Of a stretch of DNA of 39,972 nucleotides, positions 34,464 to 39,972 are shown in pieces; positions within the stretch are counted from its first letter, which is position 1; each line of letters starts with the position of its first letter. Made by a program: the position numbers and the translations under genes. This DNA is from Clostridiales bacterium. GTDB taxonomy: Bacteria; Bacillota; Clostridia; Oscillospirales; Oscillospiraceae. The stretch lies in the NCBI GenBank assembly GCA_019418025.1, contig DYCR01000007.1, positions 25,128 through 65,099 on the forward strand, in the 5' to 3' direction. Under the pieces are notes generated by a model, which saw only the letters and a program-made list of their open reading frames with translations, was not told the origin of the DNA and searched no databases.

Positions 34464-35873
34464 TTAAGCACGAATGATTTTATCACGGGTAATCCAAGCA
34501 AGTCCGCAAATGAAAATCAACAGCTGTAATTTTCGGAAAAGAGATGCAACAGGATTCCACATGGAAAGATCGACGTTAATATCATAGGTTTCGCCCAGCT
34601 GCGGAACGTAAATTTCCCAATTAAATTTAGGCGGTTCCGGGTTAGCTGATAAAACGCTGAAGAACTCATAAATATCAAATGGCAAACAGAACGGGAAAAA
34701 TTCCGTCAGATCAAGTTTGTAATGGTCAAGATCAGGAGGGAGACCAGGCGTTGGATTGGGACTGGGATTTGGGTTAGGTGTCGGATTAGGGTTTGGACTG
34801 GGATTCGGGTTCGGATTAGGATTTGGGTTAGGTTCAGGCTGCGGGGCCGGATCAGGACTGGGGTTCGGACTGGGATTTGGAGCAGGATCAGGGTTTGGGC
34901 TAGGATTGGGATTTGGGCTCGGGTTTGGATTTGGACTCGGCGCAGGGGGCTGCCATGGAGTTTCCTGCGGAAACTGCGCTTCTTGCTGTGTGCCACCGGG
35001 AACCCAATTGGGATTGATCGGGACGATCATGGGCTTGGGATTAGGCCGTTGGGGCTCCGGATCTTCCGGAAAATCTTCCGGGGAACCCGGAAACTGAATG
35101 ATCTCAGCCTTGTGATCTGCAATTGTGTCAATTGCTTCACCTTTGAGAGCCAGATTGCCGTTTGTAACGGGAGTGTTCAGAAAAACACGATCGAGCTTTC
35201 CGGCTGCCTTTAGATGGATCGTTGTAGAGGACGGGACTTCAAACCGACCAGCTACATCGCTGTATGAATTTTTTGAAATGGAAAAGACCTCTAGCGTTCC
35301 TCCTTCACTTGTCAAATAATACTTTCCGCGATCATACTTAATGATCAGACGTCCCTTTCTTACGTATGCAATGCAATCACCATCATTAAAAACGTCTGTA
35401 TGAAAATAAGCATAGTGAGTTGCAAGCTTAAAATCATCACTTTTGAAAAAGCTATCAACAATTGCAGGATCACCGGGGAAATTGTAAATATCAGTAAGAA
35501 CAGGTTTCTGGATGTCAGCAACCTTTCCATGCCAAAGCCAGTCGGCTACATGCTGTAACAGATGATCCGGCACAAAGGTACGAGCCAATCCGGGGTTAGT
35601 GGTGATAGCCATGGTCTTAATCGTTCCATCGATAATATAACCAAGATTGGTCAAATGCTGTGTCAGACCGAGAGAGACGTTGTCAAAGGCCTCTGGGTGG
35701 AGTGGATTGGCTGTAATGCCCACCCAAGCCAAGAGGATAGGGACGAGAACAGCAGCACTGATCAAGCCGATTGTAACGGGTTCTATGGCCTGAGCCTGTA
35801 AAGGAGATAAGCCTATCAGGATTGCACATATCAATACAAGACAAATCAAACAACGAGTAACGGGGGAACGCAT
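34464..35873 (-). CDS. Inovirus adhesin/attachment protein (pIII-like) with Pro-Asn linker
   Basis: This 469-aa surface protein has a signal peptide (residues 1-29, ending 'QAQA'), a hydrophobic helix (about 34-57), an N-terminal globular region with 'CIAYVRKGRLIIKYDRGKYY', then a 72-residue Pro/Asn/Ser repeat linker (about 309-380). A C-terminal domain ends in a membrane anchor ('LLIFICGLAWI') and basic tail 'RDKIIRA'. This layout, N-domain, flexible linker, C-terminal anchor, is that of pIII host-attachment proteins. ATG 35873 follows AAAGGAG; the upstream frame to 35969 overlaps the coat gene. The receptor is unknown. Confidence 0.78.
   Translation of the reverse strand: MRSPVTRCLICLVLICAILIGLSPLQAQAIEPVTIGLISAAVLVPILLAWVGITANPLHPEAFDNVSLGLTQHLTNLGYIIDGTIKTMAITTNPGLARTFVPDHLLQHVADWLWHGKVADIQKPVLTDIYNFPGDPAIVDSFFKSDDFKLATHYAYFHTDVFNDGDCIAYVRKGRLIIKYDRGKYYLTSEGGTLEVFSISKNSYSDVAGRFEVPSSTTIHLKAAGKLDRVFLNTPVTNGNLALKGEAIDTIADHKAEIIQFPGSPEDFPEDPEPQRPNPKPMIVPINPNWVPGGTQQEAQFPQETPWQPPAPSPNPNPSPNPNPSPNPDPAPNPSPNPSPDPAPQPEPNPNPNPNPNPSPNPNPTPNPNPSPNPTPGLPPDLDHYKLDLTEFFPFCLPFDIYEFFSVLSANPEPPKFNWEIYVPQLGETYDINVDLSMWNPVASLFRKLQLLIFICGLAWITRDKIIRA
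34734..34949. repeat. Low-complexity tandem repeat encoding the Pro-Asn linker
   Basis: Tandem 6-12-base units, on the plus strand variants of GGATTTGGG, give PNPNPSPNP-type peptide. Because of slippage, repeat number is likely to vary between strains. Confidence 0.85.
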
Positions 35874-35938
35874 AGAAATACTCCTTTCATATAAAAAACA
35901 GGGGAGGGCGGGAAGCCCTCCCCTCAGGGGATTCTGCT

Positions 35939-36118
35939 TTACTTGGACAGACGCTTGAACAGCTTCCAACCAAAGGTGATGGTCAGAACAGCACCGCCGA
36001 TCGTCAAGGCAATGGGAGCTGCTGCACCCAGTGCGGTCATCATGTCGGTTTTGAGCGTACCGAACGCAGTAGTCAGGATACCGCTAGCGGTAGTGGCAGA
36101 AGAGAGAACAATGGGCAT
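35939..36118 (-). CDS. Major coat protein candidate (pVIII-like)
   Basis: This 59-aa protein has the classic major coat layout: a short polar N-terminus ('TASGILTTAFGTLKTDMMT'), one membrane helix ('APIALTIGGAVLTITFG') and a basic C-terminus 'WKLFKRLSK' that would contact ssDNA. TGGAGG lies 9 bases upstream of ATG 36118. The inter-gene spacing and strong ribosome binding site suit a highly expressed coat gene. The upstream in-frame extension to 36355 has no site of its own. Confidence 0.78.
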   Translation of the reverse strand: MPIVLSSATTASGILTTAFGTLKTDMMTALGAAAPIALTIGGAVLTITFGWKLFKRLSK

Positions 36119-36135
36119 AATAAAAACCTCCAGAA

Positions 36136-36249
36136 TTAATTGATTATGACCTGAGTAAGGCCATGGAAAATATAGTTGATTAGGGCTGCCGTGGATGTGA
36201 TCAGTATCCCGAGCGAGAACCCTAATGAACACACAGTTACAACATTCAT
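36136..36249 (-). CDS. 37-aa single-span membrane protein (minor coat-like)
   Basis: This tiny gene translates to 'MNVVTVCSLGFSLGILIT...' with one membrane helix and few charges. CGGAGG lies 9 bases upstream, and the ATGA overlap with the previous gene stop supports translation. Size and place match pVII/pIX-type minor coat proteins of filamentous phages. Confidence 0.6.
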   Translation of the reverse strand: MNVVTVCSLGFSLGILITSTAALINYIFHGLTQVIIN

Positions 36250-36449
36250 TTGCCAAACCTCCGAAAAAGAACAGTCGCAACCAGAGCGCCAACAATGGCG
36301 AAATCACCAAACAGACTATAACTGGATATATCCCAAGCAAGTGTCTGTATATCATCTAAAGAAATGGCCTCTGGCGGTGGAAGTGAAGCAAATGCATCAC
36401 CGGGGGAAATCGGGATCAGATCCGCCGGGATCGTTTCTAATGTTTCCAA
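36246..36449 (-). CDS. 67-aa membrane protein (virion/coat-like)
   Basis: This protein has an acidic, Pro-rich N-terminus ('METLETIPADLIPISPGDAF') and a C-terminal helix ending in basic 'FRRFGK', the polarity of inovirus coat proteins (acidic outside, basic inside). It is positioned between rep and the other coat genes and overlaps the 37-aa gene by 4 bases. No family recognised. Confidence 0.6.
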   Translation of the reverse strand: METLETIPADLIPISPGDAFASLPPPEAISLDDIQTLAWDISSYSLFGDFAIVGALVATVLFRRFGK

Positions 36450-36460
36450 ATTGATACCCC

Positions 36461-37513
36461 CTAAGAATTTGAGTAGTTTAGTAAAAATTGCTTATACTTT
36501 GGTGAAAGCTCATGGATCGGATTCAACTCCTTGCAGCGATCCACCAAATACGTGGGATTTTCTGAAATAGCATCCAAAACAACGATCGCCTGTCCATACT
36601 GCTTAATGAGCCAGTGTTCCGTTTTACTGAGATTATAGGGTTCACCCGGAGAGATCCAAAGAGAGATACGATCCATATCGAGTAAGACTTTATCCCAGTA
36701 TGGAGCAATCGGCCACCGAGACTTATTGCTGTCTGACGAGGGGGTTCGGAAAGTCAGATAGTTTCTCAGGATACCTGATACCAGTTTCCCCACGTGTTTA
36801 CATGATAAAAGCATCCGGCAAGCTTCATGGGCACGCTCCTTGCGGAGCTGCGTTTCCACACGAATCCAGTGTCGGCCATCCTTGTGACCACGTTCGGCAG
36901 CTTTATCATAAATTCGGATCAGGACATCCGATTTCTTTGAACCGATCTCAAGGGTCAGACCTTGAATATCTTCTTTCAGATTGTCGCTCCAATGAGCCTC
37001 TGCGTGTTTGGCTCGGGAAACATAGTAGCGGTAACGAATATCGTGTTCGAGCTGCTGCATATCGAGAATCCCGGTGTGATCATCATAAGCCAGATCAAGA
37101 CGAGTGATGTTGTAGGACTTGAGGGAATGATGCTCACGGGCGATGAAATCAGTGTCACGGAAAAGATATGTGAAAAGACGAATCCAATTTCCGTGACCGT
37201 GAGATTCAAAAGCACGGCAGCCAGTGCCGGAGAGATTCACGCAGATACCCATATCATGCCGGACCTTGTTGGGGTCCTTGTAATAATTGGGATCGTCGGC
37301 ACCATAAGAGATCGTGATACCATTCCAGAAGCATTGCACCGGATATCCGTTCAGGAAGGATTCGGAAATCTGCCAAGGGATATCATCACCGGATAAACCA
37401 AGAATAGACTTAAGATAATCCACTGTTTCCCCGTGGCAAACAAACGTGAGCCAGTCGATCAGAAAGCAGTTATTCTGACTTTCTAAAAGAGCAGCAGGCT
37501 GAGAAAATGACAT
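36461..37513 (-). CDS. rep: Phage replication initiation protein, Rep_trans family
   Basis: This 350-aa rolling-circle initiator has Rep_trans-style motifs: 'NITRLDLAYDDHTG' (first strand with metal-site residues), 'TLEIGSKKSDVLIRIYDKAA' (the IRxYDK block) and 'HWIRVETQLRKERA' (RxE strand). In filamentous phages this gene (gpII/RstA-like) nicks the plus-strand origin. It directly follows a pair of hairpins that may include the origin. The start ATG 37513 has an indistinct ribosome binding site (GGGGGGC upstream). Confidence 0.85.
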   Translation of the reverse strand: MSFSQPAALLESQNNCFLIDWLTFVCHGETVDYLKSILGLSGDDIPWQISESFLNGYPVQCFWNGITISYGADDPNYYKDPNKVRHDMGICVNLSGTGCRAFESHGHGNWIRLFTYLFRDTDFIAREHHSLKSYNITRLDLAYDDHTGILDMQQLEHDIRYRYYVSRAKHAEAHWSDNLKEDIQGLTLEIGSKKSDVLIRIYDKAAERGHKDGRHWIRVETQLRKERAHEACRMLLSCKHVGKLVSGILRNYLTFRTPSSDSNKSRWPIAPYWDKVLLDMDRISLWISPGEPYNLSKTEHWLIKQYGQAIVVLDAISENPTYLVDRCKELNPIHELSPKYKQFLLNYSNS

Positions 37514-37538
37514 TTTTTGCCCCCCTATGTATGTTGTA

Positions 37539-37586
37539 CCCCCCTGTTAGTAGGGGGGGTCTTGACAAATGCGAACATTTGCCAAG
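37539..37586. promoter_or_regulatory. Twin hairpins upstream of rep (candidate replication origin or attenuator)
   Basis: Six Cs (37539-37544) face seven Gs (37553-37559) around TGTTAGTA. A second stem, CTTGaCAAATG-CGAA-CATTTGcCAAG (37561-37586), follows at once. A double hairpin just before rep resembles rolling-circle origins, where Rep nicks in a loop, but attenuation is also possible. Confidence 0.45.
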
Positions 37587-37620
37587 AAAATGGGGTACAT
37601 CTCACGACCAGCCCATATGA

Positions 37621-37815
37621 TTAATCCGAAACAGTTCTTCGGAGCTCCCCGAAAGCGTCCATTAGCTCGATGAGCTGAGAACGCAGAACATCTAAAGCAC
37701 ATTTTTGACGCTCGATCGTTACGTGCAATTCAGGGACAGACTGCGCAGCCTCCAGAAGATCGCAGTAAGCGGAATAAGGAATGACGATCTGCAAATCAGG
37801 TGATTTCTTTTTCAT
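37621..37815 (-). CDS. 64-aa phage protein of unknown function
   Basis: A small, helical protein with a likely coiled coil ('LHVTIERQKCALDVLRSQLI'). It overlaps the 83-aa gene by 20 bases and precedes the rep hairpins. Start ATG 37815 lies after GGAGGAG. No family recognised. Confidence 0.55.
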   Translation of the reverse strand: MKKKSPDLQIVIPYSAYCDLLEAAQSVPELHVTIERQKCALDVLRSQLIELMDAFGELRRTVSD

Positions 37816-38047
37816 GGACTCCTCCGGCTCTCTCAGCTTTTAAAAGCTCACGAGATAGTGCAAGGTATTCTTCCCGTACGGCATCCAACAATTCAATGCG
37901 ACGGGCAGCCTTGCGGTTGAAGGTAAGCGAAAATAAGGATCTATGATCCAGAGTTACCTGACTTTGAGAAATCTGATTGCTGAGAGCCTCAGCGATCCAG
38001 AGCGCATCTTGCGATGACTTACAGCTCGACTGATTCAAGGAAACCAC
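37796..38047 (-). CDS. 83-aa phage protein of unknown function
   Basis: A helical protein with polar, Ser/Gln-rich N-terminus and 'RKAARRIELLDAVREEYLAL' coiled-coil segment. It overlaps the ssDNA-binding-like gene by 29 bases and the 64-aa gene by 20, so it belongs to the early replication operon. No family recognised. Confidence 0.55.
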   Translation of the reverse strand: MVSLNQSSCKSSQDALWIAEALSNQISQSQVTLDHRSLFSLTFNRKAARRIELLDAVREEYLALSRELLKAERAGGVHEKEIT

Positions 38048-38255
38048 GGCGATTGAACCTCAGATCGATGATACCTCCAACAGCAGGAACACGGCCTTTC
38101 AGCAGCGTGTCATCCACGAAAACCGAGTCAGTTTCCTGACCCACACCATCTTCACTCCGGAAAGGCATGGAAAACCAGATCATGAAACCGGAATAAGGCT
38201 TACCTGTTTTCTTGCTTGTGCCATTCATGTGACGGAAACCGATAACTTCATACAT
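38019..38255 (-). CDS. Candidate inovirus ssDNA-binding protein (gpV-like)
   Basis: This 78-aa beta-rich protein ('MYEVIGFRHMNGTSKKTGKP', 'GGIIDLRFNRRGFLESVEL') has the size, aromatic/basic content and position (just upstream of rep) of the filamentous phage gpV-type OB-fold ssDNA-binding protein. GGAGG lies 9 bases upstream. Assignment is by context and composition, not by a diagnostic motif. Confidence 0.55.
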   Translation of the reverse strand: MYEVIGFRHMNGTSKKTGKPYSGFMIWFSMPFRSEDGVGQETDSVFVDDTLLKGRVPAVGGIIDLRFNRRGFLESVEL

Positions 38256-38311
38256 AACAAAACCTCCAGTAATGAAAATATATTTACAGCCCTAACGAGC
38301 CATAAAGCGAA

Positions 38312-38464
38312 TTAAGAAAGAACTTGCCCATCAAACCGGACAACAGAAAGAGAACCATAAGCAGCGCCTTTCTTCTCAGCCTGTCTTACATAACAACGGC
38401 ATAGATATTCAGAAGAGGATTCATAAACAATCAAACCAGATTCAGTAATAACAGAATATCTCAA
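38312..38464 (-). CDS. 50-aa phage protein, TTG start
   Basis: Starting at TTG 38464 with AGGAGG 10 bases upstream, the frame reads 'MRYSVITESGLIVYESSSEY...' and ends at 38312. It is the first gene of the leftward phage operon, about 190 bases after the predicted promoter. There is no membrane segment. The function is unknown. Confidence 0.55.
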   Translation of the reverse strand: MRYSVITESGLIVYESSSEYLCRCYVRQAEKKGAAYGSLSVVRFDGQVLS

Positions 38465-38625
38465 AATAAAAACACCTCCTGCATAAATATATCTTGCAGA
38501 TTAACAACCTCTCAGCTGAGCCCTTCACTGCACGGGCATCACTATGTTTCCATAGGACAGACCATACCCCTTTAGACGCTTATTGCGCACGCATCAGCCG
38601 TCTTGTAGCTTCAGGTCGCATTTGA
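38465..38625. other. Leader of the leftward phage operon
   Basis: There is no gene. This untranslated leader between the leftward promoter and the 50-aa gene includes CACCTCCT (the ribosome binding site of that gene, minus strand) and short inverted pieces but no clear terminator. Confidence 0.4.
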
Positions 38626-38699
38626 GATATCCGTTTGGATATCTTGGGTAGTATTTTATATCCGTTTGGGTATAAAGTCAATATATCCAAATGGAAATA
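38626..38699. promoter_or_regulatory. Three-operator switch with the leftward phage promoter
   Basis: Three 18-base operators share the dyad (G/T)ATATCC-nnnn-GG(A/G)(T/A)AT: 38626-38643 (perfect palindrome GATATCC-GTTT-GGATATC), 38657-38674 and 38682-38699. A minus-strand promoter, TTGACT (38681-38676), 17-base spacer, TAAAAT (38658-38653), holds the second operator exactly in its spacer. The third overlaps the -35 and the first sits at +10. This is the pattern of a phage repressor switch. Confidence 0.78.
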
Positions 38700-38741
38700 A
38701 AGTATATTCAGTATATCAAACAAAAAAGGGGGATCAAATAA

Positions 38742-38960
38742 ATGTATAATTACCAAAGATTACGAGATTTAAGAGAGGATAAGGACATCAAACAAGAAAC
38801 GATCGCAAAGTTATTGCACACAACACAGGCCCAATACTCTAGGTACGAAAGGGGGGATAGAGAGATTCCATTTCATCATGTGATAACACTTGCGATCTAT
38901 TACCATGTTACGATTGATTACATTGCAGGCCTGACAAATAACAAACATGGTTATAAGTAA
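38742..38960 (+). CDS. XRE-family phage repressor
   Basis: This 72-aa HTH protein opens 'MYNYQRLRDLREDKDIKQETIAKLL' with recognition helix 'TTQAQYSRYERGDREIP', the standard XRE/cI fold. It lacks a C-terminal protease domain, so induction would not be LexA-like. It is transcribed away from the lytic genes, with three operators upstream, as expected for the immunity repressor. AAGGGGGA lies 12 bases before the ATG. Confidence 0.88.
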   Translation: MYNYQRLRDLREDKDIKQETIAKLLHTTQAQYSRYERGDREIPFHHVITLAIYYHVTIDYIAGLTNNKHGYK

Positions 38961-38983
38961 AAAATAGAAGAGGAAAAATTTTT

Positions 38984-39451
38984 ATGTTGATTTTTACAAT
39001 TGTCGTTTTAGTAATCTTTTTGATTTTGGTACTGTACGATAAGAAAGGGAAGAAGATCGAGACTGAGCCCAGCAGCTATAAAGGATGCTACAAAGCAAGA
39101 TACCTTCTTACCAAAAACGAATACGCTGAATACAAAAAATTAAAGCTGCTGTTAGAGGAAAAAGGATATATGATTTTTCCTAAAGTTCGATTATTTGACA
39201 TTATCGAACCAATAAGCAATCAGAAAAACTACAAGACACTCATGTACAAAATTCAAAGCAAGCACGTTGATTTTCTGATATGTGATTCAGACCTTTACAT
39301 TAAGGCGATTGTTGAGATTGATGACAAATCACATGATACAAAATCACGGTCAGAGCGGGACAGTTTTGTGGACGAGATCCTGCAAGATGTGGGATATCCG
39401 GTAATCAGAACGAGATACGTAGATGATACGATCATGGAAAAAATTCCATAA
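38984..39451 (+). CDS. Membrane-anchored DUF2726 (nuclease-like) protein
   Basis: This 155-aa protein has an N-terminal helix ('IFTIVVLVIFLILVLYDKKGK', residues 3-23) and then a DUF2726 domain: 'LLTKNEYAEYKKLKLLL', 'YMIFPKVRLFDII', 'VDFLICDSDLYIKAIVEIDD', 'YPVIRTRYVD'. The D...ExD-x-K pattern (VDF...VEIDDKSH) resembles a PD-(D/E)XK nuclease core. It sits right behind the repressor, so it is probably expressed in lysogens; a role in exclusion of other phages is possible but untested. AGAGGAAA precedes the start. Confidence 0.7.
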   Translation: MLIFTIVVLVIFLILVLYDKKGKKIETEPSSYKGCYKARYLLTKNEYAEYKKLKLLLEEKGYMIFPKVRLFDIIEPISNQKNYKTLMYKIQSKHVDFLICDSDLYIKAIVEIDDKSHDTKSRSERDSFVDEILQDVGYPVIRTRYVDDTIMEKIP

Positions 39452-39484
39452 GTTATCCCGTAGAACGTAAAAGAGAAAAATACT

Positions 39485-39764
39485 CAAAAAGTTAGCAACG
39501 CAACAAAAGAAAGCCCACTCCAGAGCATGGAGTGGGCTTTTTTCGACCCAATGGGGGAAGGCCTGCATTCCTCGCAGTCCCACCGCCACGGAGGGCGGTG
39601 TGCCTCTCGGATATACCAACATTTTGCATAACGAAAGACTGCTATTTATGGCATACAGAAAAGAAGTTCCAACATTCCGGGAAGAGAGGCAGAAGGACGA
39701 AAGAGAGGGCAGAAGCCTGTCAGAGCCTTCCAGTGGACTTGTACGCAACGAACGCAACAAAATA
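39485..39764. repeat. Right flanking direct repeat of the filamentous prophage
   Basis: The 280-base counterpart of 32964-33391, lacking that copy's 148-base insert. It begins 33 bases after the DUF2726 stop. Its last bases form one arm of the junction hairpin at 39751-39780. Confidence 0.85.
39510..39543 (+). terminator. Terminator within the right repeat
   Basis: AAAGCCCACTCCA / TGGAGTGGGCTTT with loop GAGCA, followed by TTT. It is a perfect 13-bp stem that would end the repressor/DUF2726 transcript. Confidence 0.8.
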
Positions 39765-39780
39765 AAGATTTTGTTGCGTT
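39751..39780. repeat. Junction inverted repeat (candidate recombinase site)
   Basis: AACGCAACAAAAT-AAAG-ATTTTGTTGCGTT is a perfect 13-bp inverted repeat spanning the end of the right repeat and the flanking DNA. It resembles a two-arm recombinase binding site. The AACGCAACAAAA arm also occurs near the start and end of both direct repeats. Confidence 0.55.
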
Positions 39781-39813
39781 ATAAGCAGATATATGATATA
39801 ATGAGCTTATAAC
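39774..39813 (+). promoter_or_regulatory. Promoter with inverted repeat for the right-end recombinase
   Basis: TTGCGT (39774-39779), a 17-base spacer and TATAAT (39797-39802). The inverted repeat GTTATAAGC (39778-39786) / GCTTATAAC (39805-39813) frames the -10, so it could be an operator. Confidence 0.55.
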
Positions 39814-39881
39814 AGAGTAAACATCGGCCTATTCCGATGCTGTGAATACAAATGACCACGTGTTCTATGGAGGAATTCATC

Positions 39882-39972
39882 ATGCCTAAATACATGGACT
39901 GCCCAATGGTTCTGCGGGATTTTCTTTTATATCACGAAAATATCAAGGCGCAATCCCCGCGTACAATTTCTG
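39882..39972 (+). CDS. Xer-type tyrosine recombinase, N-terminal fragment
   Basis: The first 30 codons, ending at the window edge, include 'MVLRDFLLYHENIKAQSPRT', the opening helix of the SAM-like core-binding domain of XerC/XerD recombinases. The catalytic domain lies outside the window. TGGAGGAA lies 7 bases before ATG 39882. The gene adjoins the prophage's right repeat, so it may serve the element or be a resident xerC-like gene beside which the element inserted. Confidence 0.7.
   Translation, partial: MPKYMDCPMVLRDFLLYHENIKAQSPRTIS

Larger units (their letters stand above)
32964..39764. mobile_element. Integrated filamentous phage (inovirus-like prophage)
   Basis: The gene set and order are those of an inovirus: a candidate ssDNA-binding protein, a replication initiator, tiny single-span coat-type proteins, a long anchored adhesin, a small pVI-like protein and a Zot ATPase, all on the minus strand over ~5 kb. 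A divergent repressor is also present. The element is bracketed by direct repeats; crossing over would give a 6,521-bp circle. Genes are smaller and AT-richer than the host genes. There is no integrase inside the repeats, consistent with the use of host Xer enzymes or the adjoining recombinase (inference). Confidence 0.85.

Noticed and set aside
34722..35213. Plus-strand frames rich in Gly/Arg opposite the adhesin linker
   Set aside because: They are the antisense of the Pro-Asn repeat; the minus strand has the signal peptide, anchor and ribosome binding site.
32964..39764. CRISPR array or toxin-antitoxin reading of the repeats and small genes
   Set aside because: The repeats are two long copies, not short regular units, and the repressor/DUF2726 pair fits phage immunity organisation better than a toxin-antitoxin pair.
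39532..39765. Open frames of 70-77 aa inside the right flanking repeat, and the matching frame in the left repeat (33011-33232)
   Set aside because: They cross the terminator and GC hairpin, lack ribosome binding sites and differ in frame between the two copies; they look like by-products of a GC-rich repeat.

Overview
The window looks like chromosome from a spore-forming, monoderm (Gram-positive) gut Clostridium relative, most likely an Oscillospirales member. The evidence is a tig-clpP-clpX-lon-engB block, an era-yqzL-recO block, sporulation genes (yqfC, yqfD, ylbJ), AGGAGG-type ribosome binding sites, TTG/GTG starts and consensus sigma-A promoters. The genus cannot be fixed from the sequence alone.

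Positions 1-32800 are mostly ordinary chromosome in compact, often overlapping operons. They hold the end of a LysM protein; rplS; lepB-rbgA-rnhB-yraN-M19 dipeptidase-threonine synthase-like-metallophosphoesterase; tig; clpP; clpX; lon-engB; a leftward padR-DUF1700-DUF4097 operon; a HIT protein; a leftward ylbJ plus Cys-rich small protein unit; yqfC-yqfD-phoH-ybeY-era-yqzL-recO-mutS2; an HPr-like gene; uvrC-rsmD-coaD-coiled-coil; a TIGR04086 membrane protein; a SpoIIM-like membrane protein with xerD; leftward pfkA; and an RsiV-like lipoprotein. Two paralogues stand out. The threonine synthase-like protein has lost the PLP-lysine segment. The HPr-like protein keeps His15 and Ser46 but not the Arg17-Pro18 pair.

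Positions about 32960-39765 carry a compact element best read as an integrated filamentous phage (inovirus). On the minus strand, in transcription order, it encodes a 50-aa protein, a small candidate ssDNA-binding protein, two small proteins, a Rep_trans replication initiator, two tiny single-span membrane proteins, a 59-aa major coat candidate, a 469-aa signal-peptide/Pro-Asn-linker/C-terminal-anchor adhesin, a 78-aa pVI-like membrane protein and a Zot-type assembly ATPase. Divergent from this unit are an XRE repressor and a membrane-anchored DUF2726 nuclease-like protein. Between the two units lie three matching operators, one of them exactly inside the spacer of a consensus leftward promoter. 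The element is bracketed by imperfect direct repeats (428 bp left, 280 bp right). Recombination between them would release a circle of about 6.5 kb, a normal inovirus genome size. A second Xer-type tyrosine recombinase begins just outside the right repeat and runs off the window.

The inovirus switch region, the repeat/hairpin junctions and the membrane-anchored nuclease-like gene are the parts most likely to be undescribed. All assignments come from reading motifs and gene order; no database search was run.
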